Positions 57,498-64,000 of a DNA stretch of 64,000 nucleotides are shown in pieces. The notes under the pieces are model-generated. The model was not told the origin of the DNA. It ran no database searches and worked only from the letters and a program-made list of their open reading frames with translations. Position 1 is the first letter of the stretch. The number at the start of each line of letters is the position of its first letter. The DNA lies in the NCBI GenBank assembly GCA_020636275.1, contig JACJYD010000002.1, positions 248,001-312,000 on the forward strand, given 5' to 3'. The position numbers and the translations under genes were made by a program. This stretch comes from Lewinellaceae bacterium. Lineage in GTDB: Bacteria; Bacteroidota; Bacteroidia; Chitinophagales; Saprospiraceae.

Positions 57498-57992
57498 TTA
57501 TTTAAAGATCGTAGCGGATTTCTTGATCTGCTCCAGCTCATGGGTGGCGGTTTTGGTGCTGCCGTTCAGTTTGGAAGCGAGCAATTGCAAAGCCGCGGTG
57601 GCTTCCGCCATAGCTTCATCTTCCGTTTGCGGTTCGTATTTGTCCCAGTTGATATTGGCCACGGCATTTCCGGGTCGTTGAAGTTTGGGGAACACGATTG
57701 CGATGCCGAGAATGATCACGGCTACTGCGGCGATCCGGGCGATGTAGGTCGTCATGTTGCGGATGCGGGCTTGTTTTTCGGCCTTGATCCGGGTCATGAG
57801 CTTGCTTTCGAACGAAGGCGAAAGGCCGGTCTCGCGTTCCGATTCAAAGAATTGGAACAGCGGTTGGAACGGGAGGAAGGCGGGGTCGATCTGCTCGCCC
57901 TGAAAGTATTGCTTCAGGCGGGCTTCTTCCTCCAGGCTGGTTTGGCCTTCGAAATATTTGTCTAAAAGAATTTGAATATCACGGGTAGTCAT
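57498..57992 (-). CDS. Single-pass membrane protein, probable anti-sigma factor
   Basis: A 164-residue protein with an N-terminal cytosolic part (IQILLDKYFEGQTSLEEEARLKQYF), one central membrane helix (IARIAAVAVIILGIAIVF) and an extracytoplasmic tail. The DKYFEGxTSLEEE start recurs in Bacteroidota proteins next to ECF sigma genes; there is no zinc-binding ZAS motif. Placed 6 bases after the sigma factor gene, it probably holds that factor at the membrane (inference). Confidence 0.7.
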   Translation of the reverse strand: MTTRDIQILLDKYFEGQTSLEEEARLKQYFQGEQIDPAFLPFQPLFQFFESERETGLSPSFESKLMTRIKAEKQARIRNMTTYIARIAAVAVIILGIAIVFPKLQRPGNAVANINWDKYEPQTEDEAMAEATAALQLLASKLNGSTKTATHELEQIKKSATIFK

Positions 57993-57998
57993 ATCCGT

Positions 57999-58508
57999 TC
58001 AGTTTTTGAATGCAGTGAGTTTTAACAGGGCTTCGCGCACCGCTTGCCGGGCGCGGAACAAATTCGTTTTCACCTGAGGCATGGTCATTCCGAGCACTTC
58101 GCAGATCTCTTCGTAACTCAGTCCCTCGATATCGCGTAGCTCCATTACCTGGCGGTGTTTTTCCGGCAATTGGTTCATGATCTGCCGGATGTGGGCCAGG
58201 GTGTCGTGTTGTTCCGCCAGGGTGTAAGGGCTGGCTTCGTGTGCAATTTCCAGCACCGGTTCGGCGTCGGTGCGCGTTTGCCAGTGTTTGGACCGAAGCC
58301 GGTCGATCGCAAGGTTTTTGGCGATGCGCATACACCAGGCCTCGATGTTTTGCACACTTTCGAGCTCCATTCTGCCGTTCCAAACCTTGAGGAAAACTTC
58401 CTGCACGAGGTCTTCGGCCTCGAGAGCGCTGCCGGTCATGCGAAAAGCCAACCGGAACAGTTTGTCCTTGACGGGAAGTACTTGTATTTGAAATTCTTGG
58501 GTGTTCAT
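57999..58508 (-). CDS. ECF-type RNA polymerase sigma factor
   Basis: A 169-residue sigma-70 family protein with only regions 2 and 4. Region 2 reads FRMTGSALEAEDLVQEVFLKVW and IEAWCMRIAKNLAIDRLRS; region 4 reads LPEKHRQVMELRDIEGLSYEE and VKTNLFRARQAVREAL. The ATG at 58508 is preferred; the frame to 58610 extends into the intergenic dyad. It heads the operon with the anti-sigma-like and two DUF4252 genes and is divergent from the LptF/G gene. Confidence 0.93.
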   Translation of the reverse strand: MNTQEFQIQVLPVKDKLFRLAFRMTGSALEAEDLVQEVFLKVWNGRMELESVQNIEAWCMRIAKNLAIDRLRSKHWQTRTDAEPVLEIAHEASPYTLAEQHDTLAHIRQIMNQLPEKHRQVMELRDIEGLSYEEICEVLGMTMPQVKTNLFRARQAVREALLKLTAFKN

Positions 58509-58579
58509 TGTATTATGTGATCCGAAAGCAAGACGGAAGTGCTTCTTTTTTGTTTCAGGAAGGTCGAAAAAAAAATTCA

Positions 58580-58612
58580 AATTGGGAGGTAGCTGAAGGC
58601 GGACTCCCAATT
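58580..58612. repeat. 9-bp inverted repeat in the sigma/LptFG divergent region
   Basis: AATTGGGAG (58580-58588) and CTCCCAATT (58604-58612) are separated by 15 bases, midway between the sigma-factor start and the -7 box of the permease gene. It is a candidate operator. Confidence 0.4.
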
Positions 58613-58627
58613 AAAAACAAAAGACTT

Positions 58628-58635
58628 TACCTTTG
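58628..58635 (+). promoter_or_regulatory. -7 promoter element abutting the LptF/G gene
   Basis: TACCTTTG matches TAnnTTTG and ends 4 bases before the likely GTG start at 58640, again predicting a leaderless transcript. Confidence 0.45.
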
Positions 58636-58639
58636 CGCT

Positions 58640-60154
58640 GTGATCCGAATTAAGAAAATCGATAGTTTATTGATCCAGGGCTTCATCCCGCCCTTCGTGG
58701 TCACCTTCTTCATCGCCTTGTTCGTGCTGGTGATGCAGACGCTGTGGTTGTATATCGACGAGATCGCGGGCAAAGGAGTGGGTTTGTTTCTGATGATGGA
58801 GTTGCTGGGCTACCTGTCGGTATCGATGATCCCGCTGGCCCTGCCCATCGCGATCCTGATCTCTTCGGTCATGGTGCTGGGCAATTTGGCGGAGCGGTAC
58901 GAGCTATCGAGCATGAAATCGGCGGGGGTACCCCTCTGGCGGATCATGTTCCCGTTGATGGTCCTCAATTTCGGCATTGCAATCGGTTCTTTTTTCGTAT
59001 CCAACAACCTCATTCCGATATCCAACCTGCAATTCCGAAGCCGTTTATACGATATCCGGAAGCAGAAACCCACGCTCAACCTGGAGGAAGGGATCTTTAA
59101 CGACGACTTCGATGGGTTCGCCATCCGGATCGGGAAAAAAGGCAAAGACCAGCGAACGATCAGGGATGTGCTTATCATCGACCATTCGAGCGTCTACGAA
59201 GGCCGGGTACTGGAGATCGCCGCCGATAGCGGAGAGATGTATGTGACGGATGACGAGCGCTATTTTGTCATGCAGCTCTACAATGGATGGCAGTACCAGG
59301 ACCTGGAAGGGAAGGAGGATCATTCTCCGTTTTTGCGCACCCATTTTTCGGAATGGCGAAAGGTGTTCGATCTGAGCGAGTTTCAGATCAACCGCACCGA
59401 TACGCGCCTCTTCAAGTCCCACCAGTCCATGCTGACGGTCCGGCAATTGCAGGTGGCGATCGACTCGATCGATCAGACGATCCAGGATAAGCTGAAATCC
59501 ATCCGCACCACCAATGAGCGGTATTACTATTTTTTAAAAACACCCGACACTACCGTGGTCCAATCGGCCGATAGTTTGGCCGCCCTCAAATCCCGCTTGA
59601 TCCGGAGGGGCCCTCAGCCGATCGAGCAAGTGGGGCTGGACCGGCTGGATACCCTGACCAGCCTGGTGTTTACGTTTCCGGTCAGCCGCCGGGACGATCT
59701 GTTTTCCCGGGCCGAGACCTTCGCCCGGAGCATTCAGGGGCAGGTACAGAGCGCGGCCAAAAGCATTCAGCGCAAGCGAGAGGCCCGGGTGAACCATTAC
59801 TTTGAAATGCACAGCAAATTCAGCTTTGCCGTATCCTGCGTGATCTTTCTGTTTATCGGGGCGCCGATGGGCGCCATTGTGCGCAAAGGGGGTTTCGGGT
59901 ATCCCATGATCATCTCCATTTTGTTTTTCATGGCATTCATCGTGCTCAATATCTTTAGCAAGAATATCGCCGAGCGGTTTGTCATCCCTCCGGTTCAGGC
60001 GGCCTGGCTGCCCGTTTCAGTATTTTTTCCCCTTGGCCTGATCCTGACCTACCTGGCTATGAACGACTACCATCAGACGATCGATCTGAGCCGTTTTAAA
60101 CGCATTATTGAGTTCGTCCAGAAGGTCTTTAAATGGGTGGGCAGCCGCATTTGA
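58640..60154 (+). CDS. LptF/LptG family permease
   Basis: A 504-residue membrane protein of the LptF/LptG (YjgP/YjgQ) family, which with LptB extracts lipopolysaccharide from the inner membrane. The start IRIKKIDSLLIQGFIPPFVVTFF aligns with the usual N-terminus, so I choose the GTG at 58640; no ATG is nearby and the longer frame is not conserved-looking. Membrane helices lie at ~15-120 and ~390-490, flanking a periplasmic beta-jellyroll domain. A coiled insert (~240-340) is longer than in proteobacteria. The PAP2 gene follows by 2 bases. Confidence 0.88.
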   Translation: MIRIKKIDSLLIQGFIPPFVVTFFIALFVLVMQTLWLYIDEIAGKGVGLFLMMELLGYLSVSMIPLALPIAILISSVMVLGNLAERYELSSMKSAGVPLWRIMFPLMVLNFGIAIGSFFVSNNLIPISNLQFRSRLYDIRKQKPTLNLEEGIFNDDFDGFAIRIGKKGKDQRTIRDVLIIDHSSVYEGRVLEIAADSGEMYVTDDERYFVMQLYNGWQYQDLEGKEDHSPFLRTHFSEWRKVFDLSEFQINRTDTRLFKSHQSMLTVRQLQVAIDSIDQTIQDKLKSIRTTNERYYYFLKTPDTTVVQSADSLAALKSRLIRRGPQPIEQVGLDRLDTLTSLVFTFPVSRRDDLFSRAETFARSIQGQVQSAAKSIQRKREARVNHYFEMHSKFSFAVSCVIFLFIGAPMGAIVRKGGFGYPMIISILFFMAFIVLNIFSKNIAERFVIPPVQAAWLPVSVFFPLGLILTYLAMNDYHQTIDLSRFKRIIEFVQKVFKWVGSRI

Positions 60155-60156
60155 CT

Positions 60157-60837
60157 ATGAAAACGATCCGGGAAAATCCGTTCTTTTTCATTGCTTTTTC
60201 GATCTGGCTGATATGGGGCGGGGTCTGGTTATTGACCCATCACACCGGTGACGGTATCTTGTTTTGGAGCGGACACCGGAGTCCTTTTCGGGATCTCTTT
60301 TTCAAACAAGCTACCCGCCTGGGAGAAGGGGTCGCCTACCTGGCCGTAATCGTCCTGGCCTCGCTGGTGCGAATTCGGCATGGTCTCCTGGTACTGGTCA
60401 CCGGTCTGACGGTGGTGCTTACCAGCTTTCTGACGAAGAGCCTGTTCGCGCAGGAGCGGCCCCTGGCCTACCTTCGCCGGTTCAATCAGCTGGATCAGAT
60501 CAACTTCGTCGATGGCGTCAACCTCCATTCCGGAACGACCAGCTTTCCGTCGGGGCACACCATGGCAGCCTTTGCCCTGTTCGCCCTCCTGGCCTTTTTG
60601 ATAAAGCAGAAGAGGATACCGGCCTTGCTGCTATTCCTGCTGGCGTTCTTCGTGGCCACCTCCCGCGTCTACCTCGTTCAGCATTTTTTCAAGGACGTTT
60701 ATGCCGGCTCCATCATTGGCGTTTTGTTGGCGATGATCTTTTATGCGGTCCAACTCCGTCTGCCTGCTGACAAAAGGGTTTGGTATAATCGCGGGGTATG
60801 GCATAATCATTTTGGTTTAAACGACCACTCCACATAA
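60157..60837 (+). CDS. PAP2 superfamily membrane phosphatase
   Basis: A 226-residue lipid phosphatase with about six helices. The three PAP2 motifs are present: KSLFAQERPLAYL, TSFPSGHTMAA and SRVYLVQHFFKDV. It probably dephosphorylates undecaprenyl pyrophosphate or a phosphatidyl lipid, which fits its coupling to an LptF/G permease in envelope assembly. The start at 60157 lies 2 bases after the upstream stop. Its last 31 bases overlap the convergent DUF4442 gene. Confidence 0.9.
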   Translation: MKTIRENPFFFIAFSIWLIWGGVWLLTHHTGDGILFWSGHRSPFRDLFFKQATRLGEGVAYLAVIVLASLVRIRHGLLVLVTGLTVVLTSFLTKSLFAQERPLAYLRRFNQLDQINFVDGVNLHSGTTSFPSGHTMAAFALFALLAFLIKQKRIPALLLFLLAFFVATSRVYLVQHFFKDVYAGSIIGVLLAMIFYAVQLRLPADKRVWYNRGVWHNHFGLNDHST

Positions 60838-61301
60838 GCCCGTGTCACCTCTTCGCCCGTGGCCAGCTTCCCAACGCTGGTGGCGGTGAAGAGCTGTCCT
60901 TCCCCCGTTTCGAGGGCTCGGAGGATGGTCTGTTCGATCGCGGCGCCGTCTTCACAGGTAAAAAAAGCCGCTTCCCGGGCCTTTTTCAGGTATTCGATGC
61001 GGATGCCGGTAACCAGCATGGAGACAGGCGGTTTGCCCTGCAATGCGACAATGGCCAACAGTCCGGTCGACATCTCCGCCGCGCCGGCCTGGGCGGCGAA
61101 ATAGGTCGAGTGAAAGGGGTTTTGAGTGCGCCAGGAATAGGGGATCCGGATGGTGGTGCGCTCAGGCGTAGCCTCGACGATGCGCAGTCCCCAGAAAAAA
61201 GCCGAGGGAAGGAAGCGCAGGAAATAGAGGCGCATTTTCCAGGGGGAGCGGAGGGTGCGGAGGTAGGCACTTCGGACGTTATGCAGATCGAGTTGAGCCA
61301 T
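60807..61301 (-). CDS. DUF4442 hotdog-fold protein (thioesterase-like)
   Basis: A 164-residue protein of the DUF4442 family, related to PaaI-type acyl-CoA thioesterases. RIPYSWRTQNPFHSTYFAAQAGAAEMSTGLLA corresponds to the hotdog helix, with strands around SMLVTGIRIEYLKKA and GQLFTATSVGK. The substrate is unknown. Its 3' end overlaps the PAP2 gene on the other strand by 31 bases. Confidence 0.8.
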   Translation of the reverse strand: MAQLDLHNVRSAYLRTLRSPWKMRLYFLRFLPSAFFWGLRIVEATPERTTIRIPYSWRTQNPFHSTYFAAQAGAAEMSTGLLAIVALQGKPPVSMLVTGIRIEYLKKAREAAFFTCEDGAAIEQTILRALETGEGQLFTATSVGKLATGEEVTRAYVEWSFKPK

Positions 61302-61384
61302 GGGAAAGTTATTTTTTCAAACATGAGTTTATGGCCGAATTTACTTACTTTTACCCTGATTCCTGAACGAACCAACTATACAAC

Positions 61385-61420
61385 ATGATCAGGGAGAAAT
61401 TTCCACAAGGAACGGGATAA
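61385..61420 (+). other. Candidate 11-codon leader ORF
   Basis: ATG to TAA encodes MIREKFPQGTG. It lies downstream of a near-match -7 box (TACTTTTA, about 61345-61352), and its stop codon falls inside the 5' arm of the terminator hairpin at 61411-61457. Translation could therefore influence the hairpin. No amino acid is over-represented, so any attenuation signal is unclear. Confidence 0.3.
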
Positions 61421-61457
61421 ACATGCTAGGCTGACCTACACGTTTATCCCGTTTTTA
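61411..61457 (+). terminator. Plus-strand terminator upstream of the 61.5-kb gene
   Basis: AACGGGATAAAC (61411-61422) pairs with GTTTATCCCGTT (61442-61453), has a 19-base loop and is followed by TTTATT. It faces the plus strand between divergent genes, where no upstream plus-strand coding gene exists, implying a short leader or small RNA. Confidence 0.65.
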
Positions 61458-61480
61458 TTCACCTCAAAAATGGACAAACC

Positions 61481-61921
61481 ATGACGATCGATTTTAACGA
61501 AAAGCAATTCCGCACACTCCTCAAGGCGATCTATTGGGCCGAATGGCTGAAGAACAACGACAAAATTGAGGAGGAGTTCGATGCGGATGGTGAGGATATT
61601 GCAGACCTGGAGCAATACATTTATTCCCATGCCAAGGAATTCAATTGCAACGACCTGATCGAACCGGAACCGGCAGATGGAGAATACATGCCCACCAGCG
61701 AACTGGAGGAGGAAGCCATGGAAGCCATTCTCGAATTCGAAGATTATGTATTCTGGAGCGAGTTGGCCGAACGGCTGGCCCAGCGCGATCTGGAGGAACT
61801 GCCCGCAGGGGAGCGCACACCGGTGACGGAATTTTTCCAGGGAGAAGAACTGGCCGATCGCTATATGAGTGAATTTGAAAAAAATGGCTTGAGCCACCTG
61901 CGGCTAATCATCAAAGAATGA
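61481..61921 (+). CDS. Acidic hypothetical protein
   Basis: A 146-residue, strongly acidic, all-helical protein (EEEFDADGEDIADLEQYI; ELEEEAMEAILEFEDYVFW; ERLAQRDLEELPAGE) with no membrane segment. I recognise no family. It lies downstream of a terminator-like hairpin and 15 bases before the GNAT-like gene, so the two are probably co-transcribed. Confidence 0.6.
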   Translation: MTIDFNEKQFRTLLKAIYWAEWLKNNDKIEEEFDADGEDIADLEQYIYSHAKEFNCNDLIEPEPADGEYMPTSELEEEAMEAILEFEDYVFWSELAERLAQRDLEELPAGERTPVTEFFQGEELADRYMSEFEKNGLSHLRLIIKE

Positions 61922-61936
61922 GCAAATTTTTCTCCC

Positions 61937-62998
61937 ATGAGTGAGGAGCGCATGTTTGATCTGGGTGATGGCTTCACCCTTTTCCGGAACCGGGAACTGA
62001 CGGACGAGTTTGTCGATTTTCTGGAAACTACGGCTTTCGGTACGCAGCAAAACCTCTATCGCCATTTTTACATTCGCGAGTTTGTTGCCGATACCCCAGA
62101 CACCGAGTTTTATTATGCCCGCGATGCGGAGAATGAACTGGTAGCCATCGTGGCTTTTTGCCGGCGGACTTTCATTGGTTCACCGCCTTATGAGGGGTTG
62201 TACATCCGGTATTACGCCGCCTCTCCAAAGATCCGGGGAAAAAAACTGACCGGCCGGCTGAGCCGGATCGTACTGGAATGGCTGCGGGAGCAACAACAAG
62301 ACCCGATCATTTTCTTCGGGTCCATTGAAGGTCGCAACAAAGCTTCCCGGGCCATTGCCGATAATCTGAACTTTGAAGCTTTCGCCCCTTTCCGGACCAC
62401 GGGATTCAGCCGCTTCTTTCCAAAAGTGAAAGGAGATGTACAACGGGTCAGCGAAGAGGAATGGCGCGAATTGCTGCCCAAGCTCGATGCCCAGTATGCC
62501 GACTACGAATTTTGGGGGCACGACTACCTCAATCTGCATAACGAGTACTATGTCTTGAAAAAAGACGGAAGGATCGTCTGCGGCGCCCAGGCGCATCCCG
62601 CCCATTGGGTGGTGGAAAAAATGGCGGGTTTATTGGGGAAATACGTACTACCCATCATTCCCTACGTGCCTTTTTTGCGCAACGTCTTCAATCCCAATGC
62701 CTTCCATTTTATCAACCTGGAGGCTTTTTATGTGGAGAAAGGGCATGAAGCCGATCTGGTCGACTTGTTTGAAAGCGTTTTGGCGATCAAGAAAAAGCAT
62801 TCGATCCTGGTTTGGTTCGACGAGCGGGATCCGTTGTATCAATTTCTGGTTCGGCAAAATAAATTAGGGCTGCTTTCGCGTTTTACCAGCGATGCAAAAG
62901 CCACCTTTATCGTCGATTTTTCCTGTTATGGAAAAGAGGATGCCGAAAAGCTCCGGGCAGCGAAGTACTGTTACCCGACGGGGTACGATTACATTTGA
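61937..62998 (+). CDS. GNAT-fold acetyltransferase-like protein
   Basis: A 353-residue protein. The N-terminal half looks like a GNAT domain: YYARDAENELVAIVAF and GLYIRYYAASPKIRGKKLTGRLSRIVLEWL (an acetyl-CoA loop-like R/K-G-K region), then GRNKASRAIADNLNFEAF. The C-terminal half repeats an acetyltransferase-like plan with EYYVLKKDGRIVCGAQAH, suggesting a tandem GNAT. The substrate is unknown. Its 3' end overlaps the following lipoprotein gene. Confidence 0.6.
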   Translation: MSEERMFDLGDGFTLFRNRELTDEFVDFLETTAFGTQQNLYRHFYIREFVADTPDTEFYYARDAENELVAIVAFCRRTFIGSPPYEGLYIRYYAASPKIRGKKLTGRLSRIVLEWLREQQQDPIIFFGSIEGRNKASRAIADNLNFEAFAPFRTTGFSRFFPKVKGDVQRVSEEEWRELLPKLDAQYADYEFWGHDYLNLHNEYYVLKKDGRIVCGAQAHPAHWVVEKMAGLLGKYVLPIIPYVPFLRNVFNPNAFHFINLEAFYVEKGHEADLVDLFESVLAIKKKHSILVWFDERDPLYQFLVRQNKLGLLSRFTSDAKATFIVDFSCYGKEDAEKLRAAKYCYPTGYDYI

Positions 62999-63869
62999 GG
63001 TCCTGTCGCTTTTTCTCCTCATGAGCGCCTGTGTACAGCCACCGTCACAGCCGGAAACGCCTCCGCCGCCCGCGCCTGTCCAGGTAGCTGATACCTTACC
63101 CGTATTGCCGGCCTTTACGCCATTTGACCGGAGCTCCATCCGCGCGCGACTCGAAAAAAAGAAGGAAGCGGGCATCCCGCTGGTCGTGCACGTGTTCGTA
63201 CCGCTTTGCGACAACGAGCATCAGGGCATCATCCCCGTCAACGCCTCGCTGGGCGACGGTATGAACCTGAAGACCAACCTCTACTGGGGCGCCCGGTATG
63301 GGGTGAAATCCCATTTCAGGAACCGTTCTTCCTGGGAACTGCTCGAATCCCGCCCCGACCCCGGTCCAGATGTGCTGGAACGGGTGATCTTTAAAAAGAC
63401 CTATTCGCCCACCACCTCCGTGATCCTCATTGCCGATGCCTATCGGGGTGACCGGATGACGGAATGCGTCGCGGGATTTTTTTCGGCACTGGCGGGGGCT
63501 ACGCAGGATACCATTTATCAAATATTCGGCTCGCCCGATCTCCTCGCCTTTAACGGCCACAACGGTTTGATGGATTTTATCGACCTCGACCCGGAAATCG
63601 ACCGCGATACCCTTCGCAGGGATGCTGCCGTCATCGCCTGCGCCTCGAACGGCTATTTTCATGACCGGCTCAACTATGCAGGAGGCTATCCCCTCGTGAC
63701 CACCACCAACCTCATGGCGCCCGAAGCCTACGTCCTCGAAGCGGTGATCGACAGTTGGGCGCAAGGTCAAACTGAAAACGAGATCCTGAATTCGGCAGGG
63801 GTGGCGTATCACCACTACCAGCAATGTGGAGAGAAAGGAGCCCGGCGCCTGTTTACGGGAGGGTGGTAG
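62940..63869 (+). CDS. Predicted lipoprotein of unknown function
   Basis: A 309-residue protein with lipobox MSAC (Cys31) after a long basic n-region. The signal core FEVLSLFLLMSA lies beyond the GNAT stop, and the only upstream ATGs in frame (62892, 62928, 62940) fall inside the GNAT gene; I chose the last, giving a 59-base overlap. The mature part has a proline-rich linker (SQPETPPPPAPVQV) then a globular domain with IPLVVHVFVPLCDNEHQGIIPV, VILIADAYRGDRM and AGGYPLVTTTNLMAPEAYVL. I do not recognise the family. Confidence 0.6.
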   Translation: MPKSSGQRSTVTRRGTITFEVLSLFLLMSACVQPPSQPETPPPPAPVQVADTLPVLPAFTPFDRSSIRARLEKKKEAGIPLVVHVFVPLCDNEHQGIIPVNASLGDGMNLKTNLYWGARYGVKSHFRNRSSWELLESRPDPGPDVLERVIFKKTYSPTTSVILIADAYRGDRMTECVAGFFSALAGATQDTIYQIFGSPDLLAFNGHNGLMDFIDLDPEIDRDTLRRDAAVIACASNGYFHDRLNYAGGYPLVTTTNLMAPEAYVLEAVIDSWAQGQTENEILNSAGVAYHHYQQCGEKGARRLFTGGW

Positions 63870-63870
63870 G

Positions 63871-63902
63871 TTGTGTTTTTCGCATTAAAATACTTACTTT
63901 TG
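63871..63902 (+). promoter_or_regulatory. Promoter for sucC
   Basis: TTG (63871-63873), 21 bases, TACTTTTG (63895-63902): a full Bacteroidota -33/-7 promoter, 22 bases before the sucC ATG. Confidence 0.6.
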
Positions 63903-63924
63903 GCCCTGAAAAAAAACGCAACAC

Positions 63925-64000
63925 ATGAATCTGCACGAATATCAAGGCAAGGAGATCCTCAAGCGCTTCGGCGTGGGTATCCAGGAAGGTAGAGTAGCCG
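63925..64000 (+). CDS. sucC: Succinyl-CoA synthetase beta subunit (partial, 5' end)
   Basis: The first 25 codons read MNLHEYQGKEILKRFGVG and onward, the near-invariant N-terminus of SucC (ATP-grasp domain). The enzyme makes succinate plus ATP/GTP in the TCA cycle. The rest lies outside the window. Confidence 0.92.
   Translation, partial: MNLHEYQGKEILKRFGVGIQEGRVA

Noticed and set aside
1..64000. CRISPR arrays, tRNA or rRNA genes, transposases, integrases and attachment sites
   Set aside because: No regularly spaced repeat, cloverleaf, rRNA segment or recombinase motif was seen in reading; the repeats found are hairpins or short tandem units at gene ends.

Overview
The window is chromosomal DNA of a Bacteroidota member, most likely a Saprospiria-type marine or sludge bacterium. 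Supporting signs are the gliding-motility gene gldC, small families typical of the phylum (DUF2795, DUF3467, 2TM, DUF4252, DUF6794-like), a Bacteroidota-style dcw cluster and FtsZ tail, and many copies of the Bacteroidota -7 promoter element TAnnTTTG in front of genes. I see no rRNA, tRNA, CRISPR array, transposase or prophage. It is mostly core genome with a few accessory genes.

Layout. 1-1.6 kb: end of a proton-translocating transhydrogenase operon (pntA end, pntB). 1.7-5.6 kb: minus-strand genes for a cell-wall amidase, GldC, a Rossmann-fold oxidoreductase, a TraB/GumN protein and an Lrp-type regulator. 5.8-10.7 kb: a minus-strand run reading lipoprotein, nucleoside phosphorylase, ccmB, ccmC, ccmD, glutamate dehydrogenase. 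10.8-14 kb: a LuxE-like acyl-protein ligase, a MoeB-rhodanese fusion, cmk and DUF2795. 14-18 kb: a very large FG-GAP/UnbV lipoprotein and a DUF6794-like lipoprotein. 18.2-25.5 kb: a small Lys/Cys-rich gene, topA, DUF3467, a GT39-type transferase, and divergent ruvB/icd. 25.5-31.1 kb: 2TM proteins, a penicillin-acylase homologue, an IscA-type Fe-S carrier and a polyprenol-phosphate mannosyltransferase.

31.2-45.3 kb is the division and cell-wall (dcw) cluster, in order mraZ-rsmH-ftsL-ftsI-murE-mraY-murD-ftsW-murG-ftsQ-ftsA-ftsZ, tightly packed and often with ATGA overlaps. murC is missing from its usual place between murG and ftsQ. Upstream of mraZ lie two phased decamer arrays that resemble MraZ operators, with a perfect 20-bp palindrome between them.

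45.4-64 kb: a small unknown gene, typA with a strong leader hairpin, an M48 metalloprotease with an outer-membrane partner, a Tat-exported aminotransferase, an aldo/keto reductase, a BNR-repeat exoprotein, an ECF sigma/anti-sigma/DUF4252 operon, a divergent LptF/G permease with a PAP2 phosphatase, a DUF4442 thioesterase-like protein, three poorly known genes, and the start of sucC.

No complete new defence or biosynthetic system is evident. The points most worth follow-up are the mraZ operator region, the missing murC, the uncharted Lys/Cys-rich small gene at 18.2 kb, a set of -7 boxes lying next to start codons (candidate leaderless mRNAs), the symmetric ruvB/icd promoter dyad, RNA hairpins in the typA and 61.4-kb leaders, and several families of long perfect intergenic palindromes.
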